DNA from: Stictocephala bisonia
Lineage: Eukaryota; Arthropoda; Insecta; Hemiptera; Membracidae
Length of the DNA: 64,000 bases
Assembly (NCBI GenBank): GCA_035578905.1
Contig: JAQJVL010000047.1
Coordinates: forward strand, 2,175,384-2,239,383
Reading direction: 5' to 3'
A program made the position numbers and the translations under genes. The notes under the pieces were generated by a model, which did no database searches, was not told the origin of the DNA, and saw only the letters and a program-made list of their open reading frames with translations. Shown here piece by piece: positions 27,301 through 41,900 of the stretch. The first letter of the stretch is position 1, and every line of letters begins with the position of its first letter.

Positions 27301-29297
27301 TGGCCTTCCGCAATCCGAAAGAGCAATTGACCCACCACGCTGGCACAAATTAATAACTTAATGAACTGACAAAAATACTTGCTTGGTTATCTTATTCGAT
27401 CCAAAATTTAAATAAGTAACTTGTTGTTGAAAATATTACCATTACCTTTAAGGTAATTTATATTGTTTGATTATAGGGATTTCCTTTATATTGATCTGTT
27501 TGGCTCTACACAGGTTTTATTATAATATGATATTATTTTATATATATTTAATTATGATAATGACACACACCAAAACACTTACATACAAGTGGACTCACAC
27601 GTGTGTGCACACTCACACATGCATCCACACTGTATGATCAAAATGCTTTAGGATGGTATAGTAAAATTTCCTAAATATAGTTGGAATTCCGGTAAAACAG
27701 TGCCTTGACAGTCTGTGATACTGATATTGTGCAATAGAAAATTTCTCACTGTCAAACCGATTAAATACCTTTTTGAACTGTTTGTAAAGAATTTGTTTAA
27801 GGATAATTACTTCTTGCACTTCCTGGCTAAACAATACGGGAAAGCAAGAGGTAGTGATTATTTTGTCTTCGGCAATTTTGGTATTAGGTCAGTGACAGTA
27901 ATAATTATTAATGTTATAAGCAAAACTGTAGATGGAAGGAACAATTGTAAATTGAAAATCAGAAATGTTTTACTAAGTTGAACATCGAGAACACATACAA
28001 TATTATTTAAGTAAATTGTATTATACTTATTTTATATTTATAATAATGTATTATTATAATACATAGAAGTTTAGGAATCACTCCTTTCAGATCTTTATTT
28101 CAAACTAAAACAACAAATATTACGACAAAAAAACCAGCTGATAGTAAAAACAGATATAAATAATAAAAAAAAAAAAAATAATAATAAAACAGTTCTTCCA
28201 GACAAGTTGGGGTCTAAATATAAGATAGTAAAATATAACTAGTTTTTTGTTAAATTTAAACTTTGGTTAAAAAATATCCCTTTCAAATTTCCTTCCTGAA
28301 TGTGGTGCTACTATCATTTTGAGCTAACCGCCATAGATCAGCCATCCATAAAATTAGTGGTATTGGCCCACCCACTCACCTATACATGTAACCCTATTTT
28401 GTATACAGTACTTGTGTAACATCACCCAAAATTCTGAGAGTTAAATTTGAATGAAATAATTTAATTTGTAAAAGTAATAGTGCCAAAAAGACCAACCAAA
28501 AATGATTATTGATAGTATTCAATTCAAATAAATTAAATTTAAACAGTATCCTGCCTGTCCCACTCCACTATACAGCCACTTGGACTTCAATGCTCGCTAT
28601 GAACATTAATTTTATTTCTTTAAATGTGTTTTAATTTCCAAAATTGTATAGATATATTCAGTTATGGATCTTGCAATTTAGTTCATTTTACCGTACCTCC
28701 GTGAAGTCATTAAAGAAGACATGGAAGGATGATCTTGCCTAATCGTCAAGGGTTGCTGATATCGAGAATGTTCTAAAACTCCAGTAAAATAAACCAGTAA
28801 CAGTAAAGTAGCACCACGCTTTCCTCAGTAAGTTTAAACTACCTCAAAAACAACTGTTGGAGTAGGCCAATGTTTTCATAAAATCACCCCTTCTTCACTG
28901 CTTGCCTGTGTCCAGCTGCTCTTGCACCAGACTAATTATTTACACTGCTATCATGATTTAATATAAAACCCAGTTGTATTACATAACATAATATCCTAGG
29001 TTAAAGTATTAGAGTGGGCTTCTTAGCCCTAACTTCACCTGGTAAAATAAATCATTCTTTAACTTTTTTATTATATTGCAGCTGGAAATATAAAATGTTT
29101 TGTGTTCAATACATCTCAATGATTAATAAAAATGAAAACCAAAGAAATTACCTTAATTTAAAACTAAAGAAATAATGTTAAGCATTTTTTTTGGAAGGTT
29201 ACTGGATAAGAAAACTTGGTAAAACATGGTTATATTATATCTGAACTTAAGCACATAATATTTTGTATTTACTTCTGTGATAAATAATAAAGTACAC
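24331..29297. other. AT-rich flank 3' of the protease gene, no gene seen
   Basis: No supported exon. A hairpin repeat lies at 25325-25490. The stretch 26720-26960 is less AT-rich and does not look like any repeat here; it could be conserved non-coding DNA, but nothing proves it. A segment near 28850-28960 (AATGTTTTCATAAAA, TGTCCAGCTG) recurs at 34310-34390, so it is a dispersed repeat. A possible AATAAA for the minus-strand protease gene lies near 29067. Confidence 0.5.
25325..25490. repeat. Hairpin repeat (small foldback MITE)
   Basis: The left arm (TTAACAATCCATCATGAGG, TCCTTGGAGATAAACTG) is mirrored by the right arm (CAGTTTATCTCAAAGG, TCCTGATGATGGATTGTT). A ~35-nt loop separates arms of about 60 bp. 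Confidence 0.65.
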
Positions 29298-29473
29298 TCA
29301 AGGATTGATGATAACCGGCTGCTCCATGATCCCACATATGTTTCCCTTAATAGCCACCAGTCCATAACCATCCACTCCCCAACCATTGCTCCATGAGTTT
29401 TTTACCAACCAATATTCTTCTCCATCCAGGTTCCCATATCCAACAATCAAAGCAGCATGATTCATTTTCCTAG
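29298..29473 (-). CDS. 26-29-p-like: Protease exon g: catalytic His and Asn, stop
   Basis: The acceptor TTCTAG at 29477-29474 is chosen because it alone restores phase after exon f; the earlier TTATAG would not. It encodes [20 protein letters not shown], then [17 protein letters not shown], and ends ...VIINP with TGA at 29298-29300. Catalytic His and Asn are both present. Confidence 0.93.
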
Positions 29474-32400
29474 CTAGAATAACACATCTATAATAGAGCA
29501 TTTAGCAAGCCAACAGAAAAAAAATAATAATAATAATGAAAGGAATATGTAGAGAATATAACATTTTATTAACAAAGCTTATATAACACATACGAAAGTT
29601 TGTTGATTTAGACATGAATAACTGACATTTGATGTCTGTTTGATTTGGTTTGATAGATATCCTAAATTTGACCCATTGGTAGGGATTGTTCTTATACATT
29701 CATCACACTCATTCGCCTCTCATATGGACAAATATGAGAGGCGAATGAGTGTGATGAGTGTATAAGAACGAGTGTAGTCATTATTACTAACTGAGGTCGG
29801 CTGTTCCTTAGTAAAAGCCATTTATTTATAGCCCAATAGCCAGGATAACCAATGGACCGCTTTACATGGAATACGAACCACTTAATATTGGTCTGATTTT
29901 TTACCAATCAGATACTGAGTTCTCTTCCATACACAATATCCGAATTCTGACTACCAGCCAACACAAACACCCCAAACTTCTTTAATAGTGTTCATGTCCA
30001 TGGAAACTCTTGAGCGAATGCTGTGTCTTAATACTGATTAAGAGGACCTATTGCCTACAATCTCCACAGCACTTTGTCCCCAAAGTAGCTAAGTAACAGC
30101 ACTGCACCACTAGTGCCGATATTTGGTATTTTTATAAAAATTATTGATGTGGACTGAAACTGATCCTCAGTATTTTTTAATCAGTCAATGGCTGGCCAAA
30201 TTTATAAATGCTTCAGTGGCAAAAGTAATGAATCGGGCAAGAGTATTATGAATTAGCATTGTTGTTGAATGGTGTTAATGAAGCACAATGGTGAAATGAA
30301 AGGGAGGTCAAATTTTGGAACCATCCTTTCCAGGATTGTTGGTCCTATGTACACCATAGATGTAGTTGACGATAACATAGATAAGGAATATTTTTGCTCT
30401 AAATCTATTTTTATATTGAGCTAAATGTTTTAATTTATGAGTAACTTCCCTAATATTCACATTAAAGCATTACTATGTAAAGTTAATAATACAACTGTAT
30501 TATAGATTTTGTTACAAAATGTTCAAGGTGTCTATTACTGTAACTTGGAGAATCTTATGAATAACAATGAGAGTAAACTTACGGCACTTATGATCAGCGA
30601 AGACTCCATTCTTATACGATTTAAACCGGTGGTTTGCGTGCATACCAACAGCTACAGGACCAAACTTGATCAAAGCCATCTTCAAGCAAGTGGCACAGTT
30701 CCGTTTTATATACTTAAAGTAGTTTATTTCAGCACTAGGTGTACTGTTGTTCACATGACAAAAGTTATCCTGTAAAACCAATAATAACTTTATATATATC
30801 AAGGAAATGTTCAGTAGCAAATTGTTATCTTAAAACTTTGGTTACTAATTAAATTTGGTTACTTTTAAAACCATCCATTCATATGTCTCTAAAAACACAG
30901 TAAAATCTCGATACTAAAAATTTGAAGTGGAATGAAAGAAATTTGTGATATCAAGCTATTCATGATAATGGGATGTATGGTAAATTAAATGATAAATATA
31001 ATAAAGTACCCTTTTATACATTTTTATAAAAATATATTACCGGTTTCGGCTCTTAGGCCATCTTCAGATAGTAAATAGTATAACCTAAAATCAGGTTATA
31101 TTATTTACTAAATTATTATTATTATTATATTATTATTATTATTTATTATTATTATTATTATTAATTAGTTATATTATTATTATTATCAGATAGTAAATAA
31201 TATAACCTAAAATTTACTATCTGAAGATGGCCTAAGAGCCGAAACCGGTAATATATTTTTATAAAAATGAATAAAAGGGTACTTTATTATATTTATCATT
31301 TAATTTATTTTAATAGTAGCCCTAACGTGAACTAGTTTATACATTTACAATGGATGTATGGTAGTAAGGTCAAAACGAGCAAATTAGGATTAGAGAGATA
31401 CGTTTCCACAAATAACAAGTTATCATAAGAAATAAGTTAATATTATTAATTATCCAAATTTAATTGACTTATTTTTCTTCTGAGCAAATCACTTTAACAA
31501 TTCTGTAATTCACACCATATTGAGCATTGTAATATTCTGAAATAATTAATTAATACAGATTAAATACAAAACTTTATAATCATTTAATAATTCACTAATA
31601 TCGAATATTGAAAAATTTAGTTTTTCTTTAATTAAATTAGTGCAAATTGTCATTATGTGATAAGTAGTGTAAGTGTATTATTAAAAACTAAATATAAATT
31701 GATTATCAAACTCTGGTTTGTATAGAACAGGACTGTATCGGTTATAAAGTCAAGTCGAAGCATTAAAACATCAATTAGATATCAGTGTTTGGCCTGAGAA
31801 AAGGGACCTCTTGTCATTATGACCAAATAACATAGGGCCGACAAGAGGTACATTTTCAAAAATAAATTAGAAAAGAAACATTACTTTAAAAACTAGCCTC
31901 CCATGAGTTCTAGCATCGGTTTAGAGAACTGCGGCAAATATTACCTAAATGCAGGACAGTTTCTTGTATGTTTAAAACCATCGTGACAACAGGTACCTTT
32001 TCTAAATCAGTATTGGCAGCATTTGAAACAGCTGTTTCACTACCAATCAGCTGTGACTGCATCACTTTTAGAATTGTACTCAATTAGATCGACTTGCAGT
32101 TTTATTTGATATTGATAAGATTCAATTCAAAATAATTTAGACTAGATAAAAGTAATAAAAACGTCTTTAAAAGCAACTAATGTCCTGCCCGAGAAAAGGG
32201 ACCTCTTGTCGTTATGGGAAATAACATGGGGCTGACAAGAGGTCCCTTTATCAAATTTTTAGTTTTGTGTTACATTACTTTATAAAAACGAAATTGTAAT
32301 GAATTCTGCTGGTGTTTTAAACAACTACGGCTGTTATTCTGAAATAGGAAGTGTTTAGCTTTGTTTTGATGTTTGATATATTTCTTAAATATGAAAAATG

Positions 32401-35400
32401 TGGGTTCTATGTGAGTTTAAAGTTTTTAAACCCGTTTTTCTCAAAATGCCGCTTACAATTTGTTAAATTCTGAACGTTTATTACTTAAATGAAAAAAAAT
32501 CTTAGAGACGTGAAATTTACACCAACTTGTTCATAATTTTATGCTTAATATAAAAATACCAATAAGTCAAAATCGATAATTGTAGACAAGAGGTCCCTTT
32601 TCACCCTCCACCTACATTTATTTTCATTTACAGTCACTAGATAAGTTTAAAATGTGTTTTAAAATATTGGACCTTTTCCATTAATTCACTACCACTACAT
32701 TGGTTAGGTTATGTTAGGTTTGTTAAGATTGTGTTAGGTTTAGTTTGGTTATGTTAACGTTAATGGTTATGGTAGTGAATTAAGGGAAAAGATCCAAAAT
32801 ATCTTTTATAGTATTTAAACTTGCTTTAGAGTTACCATTGCCATATACGGTCCATATGATCTGGTAGAGGGGATGCCTTTATTAGCAATAACCCATTTGA
32901 AGCCACTTACTATTGGCGCTCCTTGACATGCTTTGCCCCCATAATTCCAGGCGCAATCCATGAGGGACTAGACAGAAAAACATCTATAACTAGTGACACA
33001 GCAACCGAAATAACAATCAATGAAACTCAACAATAAACTAATTTAAGATAAGTGAATATTGATCATAAAATATATAGTGAGTCGTAAACATTTGATTTCA
33101 TGACTGTACTTAAAATAATTATTGGGAACAAACAGCTCAGCTATAATCACTAGGCTTATAACGAGCGCTTTTTATAATTCCTAATTTTAATAATTATTGT
33201 ATGCATTTGAATTGACGAATTATATCTCCAGTTATTTTAATGTCATTTTTTCTTACCAGTTATTTATATGTCTTTTGATGTAATGTTCAACAATGTAATG
33301 TCTACATGAACAATAATACACAGCCATAAACTATATACATAAATATAAAAAAGCGTTTTCCTTCTCTTATCGATTGAACATTGGTCTGTGGGCGTAGCAG
33401 TGTTGCTACTAACCATATTAACACGTTCACTGCGAATGGCAAACAGCTAGGGTAGGCCAGTGCTGACACACAAAATGTTATCATATATCCATATAAAGTC
33501 ATAAAATGATAGTTTACTATATAGTAACACTACTTTTATTGGTTTTGTAAAAAAAACTTATCTACGCCACTCGGCGTCATCCGCACACAGCATTAATTAT
33601 CGATGTTGTGCGCGGATGACGCCGAGTGGCGTCAAGTGGTATTTTGTACAATAGAGCTATTATTATACTATTTAAAACTATGAAATGGAAGTGCGTACTT
33701 ACCAATAGCTGTTTCTCTCATTTTCCAATGTTGTTGTATGTTTTGCAAAAAGTTCAATATAATATTTACAAAAAAATATATGTTTTTCTAATGTGTACAC
33801 GTGTACGAGACGTGAGACGTGTACGAGAAATATTTGCTGATACAGTAATATCTCCTAAGTCACTATCGCTATCACTAATTTGACTCAAACTATAACTTAC
33901 ACCACTGCTATAGTCTTCAATATCGGAATCACAATCATGAAGACGATCTATTTCACTTACAGTAAGTGATTCAAACTCACGTGAACAACTAGGATTTTTA
34001 TCACTCATTTTAAAATAACTTAAAACTCTAAAATCTATAACGATTATCACTTACGCACAACTAAACTTATGACACATAAGATACAATCAGTCAAAACGGG
34101 TTTCGACAATCTTTTACTTGCAAAAATGGAGGGGGAATAGATGTGCGCGAATGACGCCACTAGGAGTCACCCGCATTCCTCGAACATCTGCTATGACGCC
34201 ACTCGGCGTCATCCGCAGGGAAGGTGTTAATAACAAATAATACGATAATAAACATGAGGTAATAATAATAATAGATATTTAACACTTCTTCAAGACATCT
34301 GTTTGAATAGACTAATGTTTTCATAAAAGAGCTCCTTCTTCACTCCTTGCCTATGTCCAGCTGTCACTGGCTGTGCACTCAGACTAATTTTTCAGTCAGT
34401 ATACTAAGTCAAAAGTACCAAAACAGGTGTTGTTCTGTGCAACTATAATCGAAAAACTGACCCCGTCAACTTCTTACCCCCACCCCCATGCCGGATACTG
34501 TTCATTTAAGGTGGGCCCTACACCACTATGCCACAGACCAATGCCTCCGTTACAGCAACACAGAAAAAGTACCAACCGCAGCTGGATTCAAACTGACAAT
34601 TCTTGGCACTGTACCTGCACTTAGAAAAAAGCCATTGATCGCTTGTCCGTTTCAACACCAAAGGCTCTAAAGGGTTACAGCTAGGAAAAGAAAGAAGCAA
34701 GCCCCTGCCTAATCATGCAGATTTTAAACAATAACAACAGTATGTATGTAAGTCATGTAAACAGAGAAGTTAACAATAAAAAATAATTAGGCAGTACTAA
34801 ACCTCAAAGTAAATTGTTGTGTGACAAACCTAGTGCAGTTACATTTTAGATTTTCAAAAACAGATGAGTTTCTTCTTAAGTTGATAATATATTGATTGAG
34901 GTTAGTAGACAAGCTAAAAAATAATTTTAAAAAATTAAAGTGCCGTGTATAAACACTTTTTTGTGTCGTCTAAATGTTTTTCTACCATAAGCAGTTACGT
35001 TAATAAATAAAAGAGAAAAGAGGCACTCCGGTTCCAATTTCTATTAAGATACCATTCTTTTATTTTCTTGTACCATTTCTATGGTTTGGAGGTTGAATTC
35101 TTATTGTTCTTACTAAAAAAAGAATCTTACAGTTAGGAATTTGCCTGTTTAAAGATATTCATTAAACACAGACTCTTGATGTTATTATTTGTCAACTTTT
35201 TATTTGTAGACTCTTAAAAATTTTTATTCTCATAAAAAAGGGTTGATAAATTGAAGTGCAGTATAATTAAGCCAATATAAGATATGGTGGTTGATTTTTT
35301 CTAGATCATGTACATGGTAGAAATTTGAAATTTGATGTATTGTTTATAAGCCATATATTTACATTAGTGACCTTATCTTGTCTACCGTAAGAAATACAGA

Positions 35401-38400
35401 AGATTTCACATTTAACAAATCAAACCCGGCTTTACTACAGTTATAAAAAGAAATCTAGTAAAGTGAAACTAAGTGGAATATTGTTAAAAAACTTTTGGAT
35501 GCTACAAGGGATGGGCATAATATGAAGGAGATGTTAAGTATGTGTGGTCATAAGTGTATGCCATGGTGTATGTGAATAGGTATGTATATGGGGTTCAGGT
35601 AAATAAAAAAGATGGATGTATAGTGAGAATAAATGATGAGGAGGATAAAAATATGCTGTTCAGTTTGATAAAAAGGGGAGCAAGGGAAGATTGTTTCCAA
35701 TGACAAAGACAGAAAAGTGATAGAAAAGTGATCTTTCATTCTGCTCACATAACAAAATTTGAAACTGCTAGGCTACATAAATATGCCAAGCGATTCCTAA
35801 ACGGGGCACGGCTACCCATGATTCAAAACACATTTGTACTCTACAAAAATCAGCCTTAAGAATTAGATTACAATTACATACAATCCTGGAAAAATTTTTG
35901 TAAAGAAAATCTTATTTCCCAACATACATAATATTTATTAAAAAGCAATATATGTAAAAAAAATTAACATATACAATAAAACCTTATAAACTCAAACCTC
36001 TTAGGACACAGAGTTGAGTTTAGGGGTTCTTGAGTTATCCACAACATTTTTATTGGATTTTGTAAATGAACACGCGATAGACTTGAGATACATCATAAAT
36101 TTATTAGTTACAAGTATGTATTTATTGTATTTGCTATGAAAATGTGTTGAACAAATTGTTGTGAAAGCCATCAGCCAATGACTGTCAAGTTAGTGAGGAT
36201 TTACTGTATTTCAAAAAGGGAAAAAATATTTCAATTTACTTTGTAATTTTTTTTTTTTAACTCAAATACGAGGCGTGTTTTTAAAGTAAGTACCGTTTTG
36301 GAATCCAGCCGCTGTAGTGCTGCGGTCGGCGTTCAACGCATGCGTGCTGGGTACTACTATCTATTGGCAAGCCACAGCCGCCGTTACAGATCCAATTGAC
36401 TGTATTTAAGGTCATTTATGACTGTTTAAAATTCCTCCTCCGGTTAAAAATGCCGCCAACTGTGAATTATGCGCTGTGTACGTTTTCATAACGCTAAGGG
36501 TGTGGAAGCAGCTGACAATCATCGTGAGTATATCACAGTGACAATTAATTTGGTTTAAAAATTGGAACCATCACGACTCTAATGTTCTAGAAATGTGAGA
36601 GAACTGGTTAAACATTTTTTGTGTGATTCTTCTCAAACGTTTGTTTTTTTTTTATTCTCTGTCAGCATTTTGGGAACCTACCATAAGCATAACTTTCGGT
36701 ACTTCAAACAGTCTGTCACAATTTCAATAATCCCACTTCTTGACATTTGAAGACACACTACATAATGATACAGTTTTAAAGCGTCTGTTTTCTCTGACTT
36801 TTCATCAACATTTTGCACCAAGTCATCAGTAATAGTCAATGTTTCCGACTTCGTTCATCATCATGCACATTCCCACAACCTTAAAAGCTCTCACCCATTT
36901 CCATACCATCCCATCACTCATTCTGTTTTCTTAATAAACCTCACAGATCTCTCGATGAATGTCAGCTGCTTTCATGTCTTTATTGTTACAAAAACTTATC
37001 ACAACATGTACTTTACAGTTGGCGGCATTTTTTATCAGAGGAGGAATTTTAAACAGTCATAAGCAACCTTAAATACAGTCGAATGGGTCCGTAACGGCAG
37101 CTGTGGCTTGCCAAAAGATAGAAGTATCTATCACGCATGCACTGGACGCCGATCGCAGCGCTACAGTGGTGGGATTCTAAAACAGTACTTACTTTAAAAA
37201 CACGCCTCGTATACAGTTTATTTTAAGAGAGAAAATAAACTGAAAAGTCTATATATCACAACACATCTTTTTTAAACGTCACCTTTTTTACAACAGCATT
37301 GTTTCACGTAATAAACTGCCTCAAAATCTAAAATTGAAAAAGATATTAAACAATTCAAAATTACTTCAATTCTTATATACAAAACTACTACAAAATAAAG
37401 ACTATTATAGTAAAAATAACATCAATAATTAAAATAATAATTGAAGATATATTATAACTAAGAAAAAATGTAACATTATCATTATTAAGTATGTCAGTGA
37501 ACACATTTCAAAGCTACCCTTATATTAAGAAAATTAATATTTATTTTAATATAAACTCTATTAAAATAAATATTAATTTTCTTATGCATGTATTGCTAAG
37601 AAAATAAATGATTGATTGACTAAATAATTTAATACTGTTATTAAAGTGCTAAAAATAGTATTAATACAATTTGTGTAGTTATTTAAAATCTTACTAACTA
37701 ACCTGCTCAGACAGGGAGACAAGCTGATTAGTGTTCAAGAAGTTAACTCCTTCTATAGCTCCTGTGGACATGAAAGCCCAGCATGAGCCACAAGTTGCCT
37801 GGTCTGAAAAATAAAATAAGTTGATTGGTAGGAACATTTCTTTACAAGTTATTGTAAGATTAATATTAAGATTCTCAGAGGCTCTCAGGGAGGGAGGGAG
37901 GAGGGGGAGAGAGAGAGAGAGAGCGGAATGTCACTAATGTCAGAATTATTGATCGAGGTAGCCTATACCTCCATCAGATAATTTGAATCCTGACTTGTGA
38001 TTGGTTACGTAAAATAAAGAAATAAAGTAACTGAACCAACTTCGTGGTAAGTGCATGGTCAGTACTTTAAGTCATAACAACGCCTTAGTTTCATCAAGCC
38101 TTAGTCAGACACTAAGGGGAAGATCTAGTACTGTACAAGCTGAATGTTACTGATATGAAAACTCCGACTCAAGGTCAGGACTCCAACCCTGTATAATTAA
38201 GGCTCAAAGTTCTGATGCCTTAGACCACTAAATAATTCAATGAAAATTTATATTTAATGAATGTCAAATATATAGTCGTGGTATATGCTCTAGAAAATAA
38301 AGAGGTGCAAGACGACAGATGATTGAAAAATATATAATAAAGCCATACAAAAGTAAATTACAGGTGTATTGCAATAATTTAAAACAAATGTAGATACTAA

Positions 38401-38840
38401 GGTATAGTGAAAAAAATAAAAATTGATTTTAGAAGTTAATTATTAACTCTTTAAGAGAATCACAAATTAGGATATGAGTTTTTAGTTTAGTGAAAATAAT
38501 GTTTTTAATATGTATTGTTTCTATATTTTTTTTATTTATTTATTTATTGTGTCATACATACATAATTGTACATAAAAACTTATCAATACATAGTTACAAT
38601 AACGTAATTAAATATATAAAATAAACATGTCTTGCTAATTTGTAATAAACTAAAATATTTGCAGCACTTTACAAAATAGAATTGAAGAAATCATTAACAC
38701 TCTAAGGAACCAAATCTACTAGCATATCTTTTGATATTCTTTTAAATGTAGTTAACTTTTGTTCCAGTTTAGTTTAATTTGTTAGTTTTATTTGGTTGGT
38801 GATTGTACAGTTTAATTCCATTGTCTCCATTGTCCATTGT

Positions 38841-38907
<67 letters not shown>

Positions 38908-41900
38908 ATATGTTTGAAAACAAAGAAATGAAACGCGGAAGACCTCCGAAACGAAATATTATAAATTACCTATAGGGAAGGTTACTCTACCCTCAGGATC
39001 CTCTTGGAGATATGGATGCTACCTCTTCAGTTTGCAAAATCAACTAAGCGAAACTCGGTTTACCGGTACTTATAAATAAATAATAAGATATTACACATTA
39101 TCTTATTATTTAATGTCCCCATCTACTAATTATAATTATATAATTAGTAGATGGGGAAGGTGTCTATCGGAGAAGGAGGTTCTATGATTTGGGATGACCA
39201 GATTCAGTTGATTACGAAGATTGTATGTATGTGAGGTTGAGAAACTATGGAATAGAGGTGTGGATTTTTTTAAACAAACAACAACGTTTCTAAAATATAA
39301 ATGGACAGTAAAGTTAAAACCTTTTAAAATATTTATAAAATTTCTAAACATCCAAATTAAAAACTAGCAAAGGCATATTCATTTGGGCTTTATTGTTTAA
39401 CTTGAGGTTATTTTTAGAAAACTCAAACCTTTATAAATAAAAATTTTGATTCACATGAATGCAACACAATTTGATACAACTCATGGTTTTCATTTAGGTT
39501 TTATAAGCTCTCCATATTAATGATATAACCTGTGTTACAAGTGCCATATTAAAACAAAGAAATTTAAATATAAAGCTATTTATCATAAATGTTTTACCTA
39601 ATTAATGTTGTGTAAATGAAATAGGTATGTTAAAACATGCTGTGGATAAAAGGAGAAGGTCAATTTAAAATGGTATAGCGAGGTATTATGTAGAGCTCCA
39701 AAAAATACAATTTAAAATAATTTTAATTGTATTTTTTAATAAAATTTAACAAAATCTACAACTTATCCATCTACATTTTTATTTAAATTTTTATAGTGTC
39801 AGCTGTTAAATTAATTATTCTAAAGTTAAATATATTTATAACCCTATTTATATTCTGTTTTCAACTGATGATGGTCTTTCGAGACAGAAATCGATATTGA
39901 ACATTAAAAACATCAAGAAAAGATTGCTAAGTGTTGTTCTTGTTATATATATATATAAAAATAATTGCTTTTAAAAGAAGTGGTGTCCTCAATAAATTTA
40001 ACAACCGTGTTTTTGTGATTAAAAGTAAAAAGAAGGAAAAATATAATGAAAATCTAGTGATAAAAGAAGAAAGTTCATGATAGTGATTTAATTTCATAAA
40101 TTAAACACCAATAATTGTATGGAGAGTGGGCAGCAACTGGTCAAAATCATTATTAATTTTACATGCATGGATAAATATTATTTGTTTTATAGACGATTTT
40201 TTAGAAATCATATAATTTTGATTAAAAGCTAAAATGCATTAATTTTTAGTCAATATATTACAATTAATAAAACTATCTCAATTTATCCTATAAAATATAA
40301 CGTATTAAGTTTATTTGAGAATATTTAAATTAATTTTAAGTTGAAAAATGTTTTAATAAAAACCTTGAAAATTGATGATAATTGTGGTTTTGAATAGTTA
40401 CAAATCTACATTTTATTCACCTTATTTAAATGAAAATGGTTCTGATTAATATGTTTTAGAATACAGTACTGACATTATAATGGAAATAAGAATCGTTATA
40501 AGAATTTTTTAAAATGCGATACTTATGAGATAAATTAAAAAGAAATGAAGTGAGTTCTATTTCGGGAATGTTTTGTAAAAAAGATGGAATGTAGATTCCA
40601 AGTGCTCTTTATCAGACAGAACTGGTAAGAAGGATCAAGATAAGGAAGAGACTCAAAAGGGACATCATATCAATGGTATTCAAACACAAACTCAGTAAAG
40701 TTTGTTTTTGAATTACATTATTCCAAGTAAAGATGTAACAATTATTGTAAGTACAAGAAATTATTAATTTATTTATCAGATATGCAAAGGAAGAACAAAC
40801 CAACCTTAACCTCAATTATGATTTTTTTATATAATGCAGTTTATATTTACCCTTCACAGGAGTAACTGCACCTCTGTACCTCCAATCCCAAGAAGTGGGC
40901 AAAGCTTTGTTATCAAATTCAGTTTCAGACATTTCAAATTGTTCTCTGTCGCCAAAATGACCGTCATCAGAGACACAAGCGAGGGCTTCCATCTCTTCTG
41001 CTGTGTAGTCAGACATATGGTTGATACCCAATGAGTAGCTTAAGTTGGCTCGGTTGGCAGACATAATGAATCTGCACGATCATTACACTTGTGACAGTAG
41101 GTATTTAAAAAAATAGTTTTATCAAGAAAAATATTACAATTATATATTAAATACATTTGGTAAAAAAGAATTAAGCTGTCAAATTTTTCAGTTAACATAT
41201 AGGTCTAAAAAATAACTATCCTCGCTCTTGAGAGGCATTCGTTTTATGTCTTCAAAATCTTTTAGCAGTTGTATTTTCTGACTGGGTACTACTTTGAAGT
41301 TTGTACTTTTTAAAACTATTAACAAGTAACTTTAAAATGAGGTATAAAACCACAGTCTAATAACATACAGTTGCACCACTCCGTTAAAAATTGGCAACAA
41401 GTACGGCGCTAGCGCTTTTAGTGGTGGGAGCAGAGTAGCATGTATTTCTACACTATTTACATCCACATCTGTTATTGGTAAATGTCAATTGTTATGGCAT
41501 TTTGTCTATTGTTACTATGCCACTTCTTTGTGATACAAAATGCAATACAACGGCAATGTGGTGTAGTTGTATACTTCTGCTATTAGGGCCCTAGCATTAT
41601 GCTAGCTCCAAAGCACTGAAATGGAATTGTTGTGACTGTATATTTTTAGACTATGGTATAGCTCAAGGTAGACTTATATTTGAAAGTTTTAGGATTTCCT
41701 AGAGTGCCATCTTGTGGCTATACAAAAATTGAGTAAATGTGACTTAATGTTTGGTATAGACAAATGCATGATTTGAAATATTTATTGTATTCATTTCTTG
41801 AATTGTTTTAACATTATTAATTATATTCCAGACTTAGGCCAAATCACAGTTTGAATAAAATGCAATAATTAATTAGAATATGAAGAAGGTAGTTAATTAA

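Noticed and set aside
27715..27981. 88-codon plus ORF and overlapping minus ORF
   Set aside because: No motif on either strand and AT-rich codon use like the surroundings.
29477..29485. Alternative acceptor TTATAG for the last protease exon
   Set aside because: It breaks phase with exon f and would add an in-frame stop; TTCTAG three codons later fits.
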